Origin: Ahrensia sp.
GTDB taxonomy: Bacteria; Pseudomonadota; Alphaproteobacteria; Rhizobiales; Rhizobiaceae
Direction: 5' to 3'
DNA length: 6,037 bases
Assembly: GCA_024639025.1 (NCBI GenBank)
Contig: JAHEJF010000133.1
Span: forward strand, 1 to 6,037
Part shown: in pieces, positions 1-5,259 of the stretch
Numbering within the stretch: position 1 is the first letter of the stretch
Layout of the letters: each line of letters opens with the position of its first letter
Position numbers and translations under genes: made by a program
The notes under the pieces: model-generated
What the model saw: only the letters and a program-made list of their open reading frames with translations
What the model was told of the DNA's origin: nothing
The model's database searches: none

Positions 1-905
1 ACAACCCGCGCATGAGCTCAGCACAAAAGGCCGCTGAGCAATACGGGGGGCGGGCAGTGAATGATCTTGACGTCGTGCTGGCCGACCCAAAGGTTGATGC
101 AGTGATCATAGCAACCCCGACAAACACGCATGTCGATTATATTATCCGCTGTGCGAAAGCTGGAAAGCCCATCTATTGTGAAAAGCCGCTGGATCAGACC
201 CTGGAGCGCGTCGACGACTGTCTGGCGGCACTGAGCGAACATCCGGTCCCGTTTATGCTGGGCTTCAACCGGCGCTTTGATCCCGACAACAACGCCATGC
301 GGGAAGCTGTCCAGCGTGGTGAAATTGGCCGCATCAACATGCTGATGAGCTGGTCGCGGGAACCTAATCCACCACCAATTGAATATGTGCGAAGCTCGGG
401 CGGTTATTTCGTCGATGCCACCATCCACGATATTGACCTGATGTGCTGGATCGCGGGGGAATGGCCGGAAACGGTCTATGCCGCAGGCAGTTGCGCGTTC
501 GATGCGGCCATCGGCGCCGAGGGCGACTTTGATCTGACCATGACGACGCTCAAAATGCCGTCGGGTGCCCTGGTTCACATCAATAATTCACGCTCATGCG
601 TCTACGGTTTTGACCAGCGGATCGAAGCGCTTGGCGACAAGGGCATGCTGCAAACCCGCAACCACCGTGATGACAATCTGGTTCGTTGGAGTGGACAGGT
701 GACAGAATCCCTGCAACCGTTGAAACATTTTTTTCTGGAGCGTTATGATGCCTCGTTCTATCACGCGCTCGACGAGTTTCATGACGCGGTGACGAACAAC
801 CGAACACCTTCGGCCACAGAGCATGATGGTCGGGCTGCGCTGGCTGTTGCGCTGGCCTGCAAGCAGGCCGCACTTACTGACAAGGCTGTAAATCCTGCTT
901 ACTGA
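1..905 (+). CDS. iolG: Inositol 2-dehydrogenase-like Gfo/Idh/MocA oxidoreductase (5' truncated by window edge)
   Basis: NAD-dependent dehydrogenase of the Gfo/Idh/MocA family, probably oxidising myo-inositol or a related cyclitol or sugar to the keto form in the cytoplasm. The frame is open to the window edge (first full codon at 3), and the residues before the ATG at 12 (Asn-Pro-Arg) fit the end of the second Rossmann strand, so the true start and the glycine-rich NAD loop, roughly 35 residues, lie outside. Counting from that ATG, the family EKP motif with its catalytic lysine is at 57-59, GFNRRFDP at 84-91, and the GG..vDATIHDID segment with the catalytic Asp135/His139 pair at 130-142. The SREP..PP.EY.RSSGG stretch resembles rhizobial IolG. 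The C-terminus looks complete, ending in a TGA at 903-905, one base before the IS6 element. Other polyol dehydrogenases of the family remain possible, so the symbol is tentative while the family is secure. Confidence 0.85.
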   Translation, partial: NPRMSSAQKAAEQYGGRAVNDLDVVLADPKVDAVIIATPTNTHVDYIIRCAKAGKPIYCEKPLDQTLERVDDCLAALSEHPVPFMLGFNRRFDPDNNAMREAVQRGEIGRINMLMSWSREPNPPPIEYVRSSGGYFVDATIHDIDLMCWIAGEWPETVYAAGSCAFDAAIGAEGDFDLTMTTLKMPSGALVHINNSRSCVYGFDQRIEALGDKGMLQTRNHRDDNLVRWSGQVTESLQPLKHFFLERYDASFYHALDEFHDAVTNNRTPSATEHDGRAALAVALACKQAALTDKAVNPAY

Positions 906-958
906 GGGTGCTGCCAGACTAATTCGAACCAGTCTCTGTTTGCGCTGAGGGCGCGAAC

Positions 959-1666
959 TTATCCGGAACAAAGCTGACGCCACTCATTGAGAGCAGCGGT
1001 ACGGTTGATCTTAAAGTTGTGGCTTGAGTAGAGATGGCGCTCGTGATTGAAATGATTGTGGACTGAAGAATGAACGGCGGCGAACTTTTGTAAACTTCGC
1101 ATTTGCCTGAACCGAAGCATGGCGCGTTCTCGTCGTCGAAACGGAAGGTGAGAGTTTTCTGCTCTGTTGTTCAGCCAGCGACCTGTTTGTTGTTTCTGGG
1201 CATTGCCAATGGTGTTCATTGCCGCACTGTAGGAGCGAAGTTTATCCGTCACAATTGTATGTGGTTGGCCAAAGCGCTTCATTGATTTCCTGAGAAATCT
1301 CAACGCTGCTTTGCGATCCCGGCTCTTGGTAACAAAGGATTCCAGTACCTCACCTTCGTGGTCGACAGCCCGCCACAGATAATGTGTTTCTCCATTAATC
1401 TTCACAAACATTTCATCCAGATGCCATTGCCAATTCGAGTGTGCACGCATCCGGCTGGCCCGTTTTCTTCTGATATCAGCAGCGAACAGTGGTCCAAATC
1501 TATTCCACCAGAAGCGGACCGATTCATGACTGACATTGATGCCGCGTTCATGCAGCAGGTCCTCAACATTTCTCAATGAGAGTGGAAACCGGACATACAA
1601 CATCACTGCCAGGCGGATGATCTCGGGAGAGGTATTGAAATATTTGAAGGGATTTTGCTTAGCCAT
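959..1666 (-). CDS. IS6-family DDE transposase
   Basis: A 235-residue transposase, the usual IS6 length, so apparently full length. The N-terminal part (about 1-60) includes the family's helix-turn-helix-like region (SLRNVEDLLHERGINVSHESV). The DDE catalytic domain follows: first Asp in WHLDEMFVKI (D84), second in VTDKLRSY (D141), and Glu in NNRAENSHLPFRRRER (E170) with a basic residue seven positions later (R177), as is typical of IS6. No frameshift or internal stop is visible, so it could be active. Translation most likely starts at the ATG at 1666. The gene reads toward the iolG-like gene and is convergent with it. IS6 transposases act by replicative or cointegrate transposition, which can delete and reorder adjacent DNA; other features of this window fit that. 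The exact IS name would need a database comparison. Confidence 0.95.
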   Translation of the reverse strand: MAKQNPFKYFNTSPEIIRLAVMLYVRFPLSLRNVEDLLHERGINVSHESVRFWWNRFGPLFAADIRRKRASRMRAHSNWQWHLDEMFVKINGETHYLWRAVDHEGEVLESFVTKSRDRKAALRFLRKSMKRFGQPHTIVTDKLRSYSAAMNTIGNAQKQQTGRWLNNRAENSHLPFRRRERAMLRFRQMRSLQKFAAVHSSVHNHFNHERHLYSSHNFKINRTAALNEWRQLCSG

Positions 1667-1674
1667 CCAGAAAA

Positions 1675-1701
1675 ATTATGGATCGCCACCAAAACCGTCA
1701 A
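1675..1701 (-). promoter_or_regulatory. Putative transposase promoter in the IS end
   Basis: On the minus strand a TTGACG -35 (plus-strand 1696-1701) and a CATAAT -10 (1675-1680) are separated by 15 bp. The same boxes recur in the decayed copy near 3150-3175 with a 16-bp spacer. The -10 box ends only 8 nt before the transposase ATG, so the transcript would be leaderless or nearly so, and no Shine-Dalgarno is visible. Assigned from consensus similarity only. Confidence 0.45.
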
Positions 1702-2626
1702 GTTGCTCTGACAGTGCCCCCTCTGCTCTTTGTTGTTCTTTTCGTTTGATCGAATACTCGCGCTGGGCCACATAAAGACCGCTACCCACTATCACGCTGG
1801 CACCCAATGTCGTCCACATATCCGGCAATTGACCGAATAAAAAGTATCCGATCGCCGTGGCTGCCAAAAGAAGCGTGTAATTAAACGGTTGTAACACCGA
1901 CGCGGGAGCGACCTTCAAAGCTGCGATTAGTAAGAAATGAGCCGACCCGCCAATTATGCCAATGGCGGCTAACATTAGCCATGCTTCGGTTGTTGGCCAG
2001 ACCCAGAAAAAGGGTGCAACAAACGAAGTGACGATCAGCCCAATAACTCCAACATACGCGAGCGATACTTCGTTGCTGTCATAGCGACCCGCAATCCGGG
2101 TCAAAACATGATAAAGAGCAAAGCAAAATGCAGCGGTAAGAGCGATCAAAGAGCCCGGTTGCAACACGGTCATACCGGGCCGCAAAATCAACAACACACC
2201 GACAAAGCATGCACCAACGGCTAGCCAACGTCGCGTGCCAACATGCTCGCGCAAGACCAATGCTGAAAGCGCAGTGACCATGAGAGGGAAGGTAGCCATC
2301 AATGCGTGGGTGTCAGCCAAAGGAAGCAAACCGACCGCCACAACAAAAAACACCATATCAAGCAACAACATCAACGAGCGCCCGATCTGCAACAGCGGTC
2401 GTGCACTTTTTGTCGATTGCTTTAGCGGCCCCTTGCGCCTGGCGAGAGCCAGCGCGAAGACGCTGAAAAAAACAAATCGAACCCAAAGAATTTGTGGTGC
2501 AGCATAATCAACGGTCAGCAATTTGATGACTGCATCATGAGCGGCAAAAATCAGCATCGTGAGAACTGTTAGCAGAATCCCGCGAACAGGATCATTGTCG
2601 CTCGAATGTGAAACTTGCTGAGTCAA
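1676..2626 (-). CDS. EamA/DMT-family membrane transporter with IS-derived C-terminus
   Basis: An inner-membrane drug/metabolite transporter of 316 residues. Two EamA repeats are visible (about 16-149 and 158-288), together giving about ten hydrophobic helices, the usual DMT architecture. The HDAVIKLL segment near 30-37 and the ILRPG end of the first repeat (147-151) are typical. The substrate cannot be told; relatives export amino acids, cofactors or drugs. The 3' end is chimeric: the IS6 end lies at 1718, so residues 304-316 (ALSEQLDGFGGDP) and the TAA stop are read from IS DNA. The native tail after the last helix (ending near 287) seems only slightly shortened, so the protein may still fold. 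The start is uncertain: the TTG at 2624-2626 has no good ribosome binding site. A stop lies in frame at 2678-2680 with no ATG or GTG between, and the next ATG (residue 24) would remove much of the first helix. Confidence 0.85.
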   Translation of the reverse strand: MTQQVSHSSDNDPVRGILLTVLTMLIFAAHDAVIKLLTVDYAAPQILWVRFVFFSVFALALARRKGPLKQSTKSARPLLQIGRSLMLLLDMVFFVVAVGLLPLADTHALMATFPLMVTALSALVLREHVGTRRWLAVGACFVGVLLILRPGMTVLQPGSLIALTAAFCFALYHVLTRIAGRYDSNEVSLAYVGVIGLIVTSFVAPFFWVWPTTEAWLMLAAIGIIGGSAHFLLIAALKVAPASVLQPFNYTLLLAATAIGYFLFGQLPDMWTTLGASVIVGSGLYVAQREYSIKRKEQQRAEGALSEQLDGFGGDP

Positions 2627-3079
2627 ATTGGCTATATCTTTAAATTGCGAGACACAATGTTGTTGCGGACTGAGAAGCTAGGCTGACCCAACTACATTCA
2701 GTCTGCGGAAGCGGGACGGGATAGTGAGTGCCTTTTCCACCCGACATACTGCATATGGATGCCGAGCCAACCAAGGGATGCGCAATATTTATGTCGATGA
2801 CAATGCCCCCTGTCCAGCCATTTCCGCGAGTGGAATTGGCCAACCATGTCTGCTTCCCGCCCACAGTTGACGTTGGTTTGCTAGCTGGTCCCTTACACCT
2901 CAGATGCCGACACCGTCGTTTTCTTGCCGTCTGTGGGGCAGGTTTCTGGCGTAGAGTGGATTTTATTGAATTTGTAGCGCGTTCAGCCGTTTTGGCTTAT
3001 CGAAAATGAGGCGCCTTGATTGGTCCATTCAAGCGATTACACCAACCGCAGATTTGCGGACAAAGCTGCCGTTCTGAAA
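2627..3079. other. Unassigned ~450 bp stretch without a recognisable gene
   Basis: This lies between the start of the EamA gene and a decayed IS6 end. Two modest open frames overlap here on opposite strands (2728-3009 plus, 93 codons; 2640-2864 minus, 74 codons). Neither has a good ribosome binding site or a motif I recognise. A short hairpin, CCGCA-GATT-TGCGG, lies at 3046-3059. The stretch should contain the promoter of the EamA gene, but no convincing -35/-10 pair was found. It may be debris of an older gene or an intergenic repeat joined on by IS activity. Confidence 0.4.
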
Positions 3080-3141
3080 ATAGCCATTCGGAATAACTCA
3101 GGAGACGTATTGAAATACTTGAAGGGATTTTGCTTAGCCAT
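3037..3141 (-). pseudogene. IS6 transposase remnant (N-terminal codons only)
   Basis: Reading minus from the ATG at 3141, the first 15 residues (MAKQNPFKYFNTSPE) are identical to the intact transposase at 959-1666, and residues 16-21 are similar. After residue 21 (about position 3079) the match stops, and the frame runs through unrelated sequence to a TAA at 3037-3039. The remaining ~214 transposase residues are absent. This is the stub of a second IS6 copy whose body was deleted, and it is non-functional. Confidence 0.85.
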
Positions 3142-3192
3142 CCAAAAGGATTATGAACCGCCACCAAAAACCGTCAAGTTGCTCTGACGTGC
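3080..3192 (-). mobile_element. Decayed solo IS6 end (right-end remnant)
   Basis: About 113 bp closely match 1606-1718 of the intact IS6 element, in the same orientation, including the promoter boxes, the first transposase codons and the terminal inverted repeat. The tip is damaged: read inward on the minus strand it is GCACGTCAGAGCAA against GGCACTGTCAGAGCAA, lacking a T and a leading G. Substitutions along its length show that it is not a recent copy of the neighbouring element. Its outer edge truncates an ABC-transporter permease gene. Confidence 0.85.
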
Positions 3193-3207
3193 TACTCATT
3201 GTAATAA
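3179..3207 (+). promoter_or_regulatory. Possible IS-end/flank hybrid promoter
   Basis: Reading outward from the decayed IS6 end, TTGCTC (3179-3184) inside the terminal repeat is followed after 17 bp by TAATAA (3202-3207) in the flank. Some IS6 elements, such as IS26, place an outward -35 in the same part of their terminal repeat and form hybrid promoters. It would drive the genes from 3334 onward, whose native upstream region was removed. Both boxes match the consensus poorly (about 3 of 6 each). Confidence 0.22.
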
Positions 3208-3323
3208 ACAATGGACTTGGCACCAGAGGCTTGTCCCCATTCGTTTATCCATTCGTGGTTGGTGCGCTGATATTTCTTGCAATCTACCTCGACTCTATCA
3301 AGAACCGTAAACGCAATGTATAG
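3192..3323 (+). pseudogene. C-terminal remnant of a sugar ABC-transporter permease (RbsC type)
   Basis: From 3192 a plus frame encodes 43 residues ending at TAG 3321-3323: LLIVINNGLGTRGLSPFVYP, then FVVGALIFLAIYLDSIKNRK and RNV. The NNG....G.SPF..P.V.G..IFLA.YLDS pattern followed by a basic tail is how permeases of the ribose/xylose/inositol ABC class end, covering the last transmembrane helix and the cytoplasmic tail. About 270 or more residues are missing upstream, where the decayed IS6 end begins. The gene therefore appears to have been cut by the IS, and the fragment cannot work alone. It shows that the dehydrogenase/ThuA genes downstream once followed a sugar-uptake operon, a common order in alphaproteobacteria. 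Assignment is by recognising the tail only. Confidence 0.72.
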
Positions 3324-3333
3324 CGGAAAAATC

Positions 3334-3429
3334 ATGAAGGAACCAAATTCAATTGAAGTGACGGAGGCTCGCCTAATCCAAGCAATTTGCGGCCTGATCT
3401 GGAACAACAACAAGGTCACCTTGCTATGA
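3334..3429 (+). CDS. Possible small ORF, 31 codons, coupled to the next gene
   Basis: An ATG 10 bp after the permease stop opens a 31-residue frame beginning MKEPNSIEVTEARLIQ. Its TGA (3427-3429) overlaps the ATG (3426-3428) of the dehydrogenase gene as ATGA. A weak purine stretch (GCGGAAAAA) lies a few bases upstream. The overlap has the same form as the one between the dehydrogenase and thuA-like genes, which supports a real translated unit that delivers ribosomes to the next start. I recognise no family, and chance is a fair alternative for so short a frame. It could also be the trimmed end of a longer gene. Confidence 0.35.
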   Translation: MKEPNSIEVTEARLIQAICGLIWNNNKVTLL

Positions 3430-4298
3430 AGATCGGTTTCGGTGGATTAGGGCGGATGGGTAGTCGCATGGCTGCCAATTGCGTAGCAGCTGGTCATCAT
3501 GTGACCGTCTGGAATCGTAGTGCCGAAGCGGTATCCGAGTTCCTTTTGTCTAATGCGGCAATAGGTGTGAAACGTGCCAAAGATTTGGTGAGCGCCAACG
3601 AAGTCGTTGTTACAATGCTGGCCAATGACGATGCTGCAAGGCAAGTCTATCTTGGCCCTGAAGGATTGATAGCGGCCGACGGCGCGCCGTTGATGGTCGA
3701 GATGGGTACCATGAGCCCGGGTCTTGTCAAACAAATTGCCGATCATGCCGAGCAGGCTGGAAAGACCTTCATTGATGCGCCGGTTTCCGGCTCCACCCAA
3801 GCAGCGCGAGACAGGCAATTGCTGATTATGGCCGGCTGTGCCGAGGAGACCCAGCCGGAATTGCGACAGGTTTTCGATGCAATGGGGCGGAAGGTAATTT
3901 GGCTTGGCGCTGTTGGAAAGGGCGCCGTTATGAAACTAGCCGTCAATATGCTGATTCATGGACTAAACCAGACTGTCTCCGAGGCTCTCACGCTTGCCAG
4001 CCGTGCAGGAATAATCGAAGCTGAAGCATTTGATGTGATCGAGAACTCCGCAGCGGCAGCGCCGATGCTTTCGTACAGGCGCAACCAATATCTTGATGAG
4101 TCCGCGCAAGAGGTTTCATTTACGGTCGATCTAGTCGGCAAGGATTTGGATCTAGCACTGGGACTTGCCGATGAACTGGGTGTCGCAATGCCACAAACAA
4201 AAGCCACGCTCAATGTCATTGAAGAAGCTCGAAAAAGTGGCTTTGGCGGGCGAGATATGGCATCCATTTTCACATTCATGAAAGGCGGATCACAATGA
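3426..4298 (+). CDS. 3-hydroxyisobutyrate dehydrogenase-family (beta-hydroxyacid) oxidoreductase
   Basis: A cytoplasmic NAD(P)-dependent beta-hydroxyacid dehydrogenase of 290 residues, the usual family length. The N-terminal Rossmann fold opens with GFGGLGRMG (4-12). Arg31 in WNRS, at the end of the second strand, hints at NADP(H). DAPVSGS (117-123) is the substrate-binding motif. GAVGKGAVMKLAVN (161-174) carries the catalytic Lys170, and VGKDLDLA (237-244) matches the conserved KD site. The start chosen is the ATG at 3426 because the Rossmann strand begins right there; a TTG start at 3387 in the same frame adds 13 residues with no family resemblance. Its stop overlaps the next gene's start as ATGA, so the two are almost certainly co-translated. 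Family members act on 3-hydroxyisobutyrate, tartronate semialdehyde, sulfolactaldehyde or similar compounds. The context suggests a sugar-derived hydroxyacid or semialdehyde, but the substrate cannot be fixed. Confidence 0.88.
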   Translation: MKIGFGGLGRMGSRMAANCVAAGHHVTVWNRSAEAVSEFLLSNAAIGVKRAKDLVSANEVVVTMLANDDAARQVYLGPEGLIAADGAPLMVEMGTMSPGLVKQIADHAEQAGKTFIDAPVSGSTQAARDRQLLIMAGCAEETQPELRQVFDAMGRKVIWLGAVGKGAVMKLAVNMLIHGLNQTVSEALTLASRAGIIEAEAFDVIENSAAAAPMLSYRRNQYLDESAQEVSFTVDLVGKDLDLALGLADELGVAMPQTKATLNVIEEARKSGFGGRDMASIFTFMKGGSQ

Positions 4299-4999
4299 AA
4301 GCAGCTCTTTTTGTCGGCGGCTGGGAAGGCCACGCACCAACAACATTTGGTGATTGGTGTGGAGCGCTTCTGAAGGAAGAAGGGTTTGAAGTGGTTGTCC
4401 ATGACTCGCTGGAACCTCTTGCCGATCCTGACACAATGGCCGACATCGATCTGATTGTGCCCATCTGGTCAAGCGCACGTTCATCGCACCAGGATGAATT
4501 CGGCAATATCACTCGCGAGCAAGAGCTGGGGCTTCTCAAATTAATTGCTGAAGGTTGCGGTATTGCTGGTTGGCATGGCCATATGGGCGATGCCTTTCGT
4601 GACCACCCGACCTATCACTTCATGATCGGCGGGCAATTCGTTGCCCATCCTCCCGGTTGGCCTGATAACCCGATCCCTTCGGACGATTTCATCGACTATG
4701 ATGTCACCATCACCCGGCCAGATGATCCGATTGTCAAGGGCATCAAGAGTTTCAAACTGCATTCGGAGCAGTATTATATGCTCGTGGACCCCTCCAACGA
4801 AGTGCTCGCGACGACCACGTTTACTGGCGATAACCTTTGGTGGATCGAGGGAACCGTTATTCCGGTCGTCTGGAAAAGACGCTGGGACAAGGGCCATGTA
4901 TTTTATTGCTCAATAGGTCACACTTTAGATGATCTTAAGGTGCCACAGGTCTCTGAAATCATGCGCCGCGGCATGGTTTGGGCCGCGCGAAAATCTTAG
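4295..4999 (+). CDS. ThuA-family (trehalose utilisation-like) protein
   Basis: A 234-residue protein of the ThuA family, which has a class I glutamine amidotransferase-like fold. It starts with GGWEGHAPTTFGDW (8-21), the family's N-terminal loop. The AGWHGHMGDAFRDHPTYHFMIGGQFVAHP region forms the core, HSEQYYMLVDPSNEVLATT lies before the last strands, and PVVWKRRWDKGHVFYCSIGH is the characteristic C-terminal signature. No signal peptide is visible, so it should be cytoplasmic. In rhizobia ThuA works with the Gfo/Idh protein ThuB in trehalose and related disaccharide use, with 3-keto sugars as probable intermediates. Two Gfo/Idh genes lie in this window, but neither is adjacent on the same strand. 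The ATG overlaps the stop of the dehydrogenase gene (ATGA, 4295-4298), with a purine-rich GGCGGA upstream. The actual substrate is unknown; trehalose is only one candidate. Confidence 0.87.
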   Translation: MKAALFVGGWEGHAPTTFGDWCGALLKEEGFEVVVHDSLEPLADPDTMADIDLIVPIWSSARSSHQDEFGNITREQELGLLKLIAEGCGIAGWHGHMGDAFRDHPTYHFMIGGQFVAHPPGWPDNPIPSDDFIDYDVTITRPDDPIVKGIKSFKLHSEQYYMLVDPSNEVLATTTFTGDNLWWIEGTVIPVVWKRRWDKGHVFYCSIGHTLDDLKVPQVSEIMRRGMVWAARKS

Positions 5000-5043
5000 G
5001 TTACGTGTACAGAATTACAAACTTGGCTGTTTGCGGGTACTCG

Positions 5044-5065
5044 ACCCAAAGGCAGACATTTGGGT
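5044..5065 (+). terminator. Weak hairpin downstream of the ThuA-family gene
   Basis: A 7-bp stem, ACCCAAA (5044-5050) paired with TTTGGGT (5059-5065), has an 8-base loop and begins 45 bases after the ThuA-family stop. An alternative smaller stem (GGGT 5035-5038 with ACCC 5044-5047) would compete with it. No T-tract follows, so an intrinsic terminator is doubtful. Confidence 0.2.
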
Positions 5066-5094
5066 GCACTCAGAGTAAAATAGATGGTACTTTG

Positions 5095-5114
5095 TAAGCG
5101 GTTTAATCGGCTTA
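5095..5114. promoter_or_regulatory. 20-bp imperfect palindrome, possible operator
   Basis: TAAGC (5095-5099) and GCTTA (5110-5114) are inverted arms around a TTTAAT centre, and 16 of the 20 positions obey the dyad symmetry. The size and odd/even-arm layout suit a dimeric repressor such as a LacI- or GntR-type regulator. It lies between two convergent genes where no promoter is needed, so it may be left over from a promoter whose gene was lost at the nearby IS junction. Confidence 0.25.
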
Positions 5115-5170
5115 ATATGAGCTGGAAAAAGCAAGCAATTTCAATGCCGGTAAAATCTCATTTTGCCTCG

Positions 5171-5204
5171 CCGTCCAAGTAATTAATTTAACTCTCACAG
5201 TGCC
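5171..5204 (-). repeat. Possible second degenerate IS6 end interrupted by an AT-rich insert
   Basis: Read on the minus strand from 5204, GGCACTGTGAGAG is followed by about 11 AT-rich bases and then ACTTGGACGG. The intact IS end reads GGCACTGTCAGAG, CA, ACTTGACGG. Both blocks match with one difference each once the insert is removed. The match is short and could be chance, but it lies in tandem, two bases from another clear IS6 end. Confidence 0.4.
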
Positions 5205-5206
5205 TC

Positions 5207-5244
5207 AACCGCCACCATAATCGCCAAGTTGCTCCGACAGTGCC
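5207..5244 (-). mobile_element. Solo IS6 end, 38 bp
   Basis: Read on the minus strand from 5244, GGCACTGTCGGAGCAACTTG and the following bases to GGTGGCGGTT match the transposase-proximal end of the intact element (1681-1718), with a few substitutions. The terminal repeat is intact at its tip. The -35 region is TTGGCG, and the -10 and all transposase sequence are missing. It has the same orientation as the other two ends and lies 15 bp beyond the stop of the oxidoreductase gene. Confidence 0.75.
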
Positions 5245-5259
5245 GTTTGTAGGGTAGGC

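Larger units (their letters stand above)
907..1718 (-). mobile_element. Complete IS6-family insertion sequence
   Basis: An element of about 812 bp, typical for IS6, with a single transposase gene on the minus strand flanked by 52 bp on each side. Its ends are imperfect inverted repeats. The transposase-proximal end, read inward on the minus strand from 1718, is GGCACTGTCAGAGCAA. The other end, read inward on the plus strand from 907, is GGTGCTGCCAGACTAA, and 11 of 16 positions match. IS6 elements usually duplicate 8 bp of target, but the flanks here (TTACTGAG at 899-906, CCCTCTGC at 1719-1726) do not match. This suggests recombination or an adjacent deletion after insertion. It lies directly after the iolG-like stop and cuts into the 3' end of the EamA gene. 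The boundaries are uncertain by a base or so because extra G/C bases flank both ends. Confidence 0.87.

Noticed and set aside
1703..1731. Outward hybrid promoter at the intact IS6 end
   Set aside because: TTGCTC is present, but the sequence 17 bp downstream (CTCTTT) is not a -10 box, and the gene there runs the opposite way.
2640..2864. 74-codon minus-strand open frame upstream of the EamA gene
   Set aside because: No family recognised and no convincing start signal. Kept only as an observation on the unassigned block.
2728..3009. 93-codon plus-strand open frame
   Set aside because: No ribosome binding site, no recognisable motif and an unusual composition rich in Pro, Arg and Cys. It overlaps another unsupported frame on the opposite strand.
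3046..3059. CCGCA-GATT-TGCGG hairpin as a terminator
   Set aside because: The stem is only 5 bp and no T-tract follows on either strand.
3387..3425. TTG start that would extend the dehydrogenase by 13 residues
   Set aside because: The extra residues have no family resemblance. The ATG at 3426 begins the Rossmann strand directly and forms an ATGA overlap.
3447..3818. Long antisense frames inside the dehydrogenase, thuA-like and iolG-like genes
   Set aside because: They overlap well-supported genes on the other strand and carry no family motifs. They are shadows of real coding frames.
5117..5182. 21-codon ORF between the thuA-like gene and the IS6 ends
   Set aside because: Very short, no clear ribosome binding site, and it runs into the degenerate IS end. 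Indistinguishable from chance.
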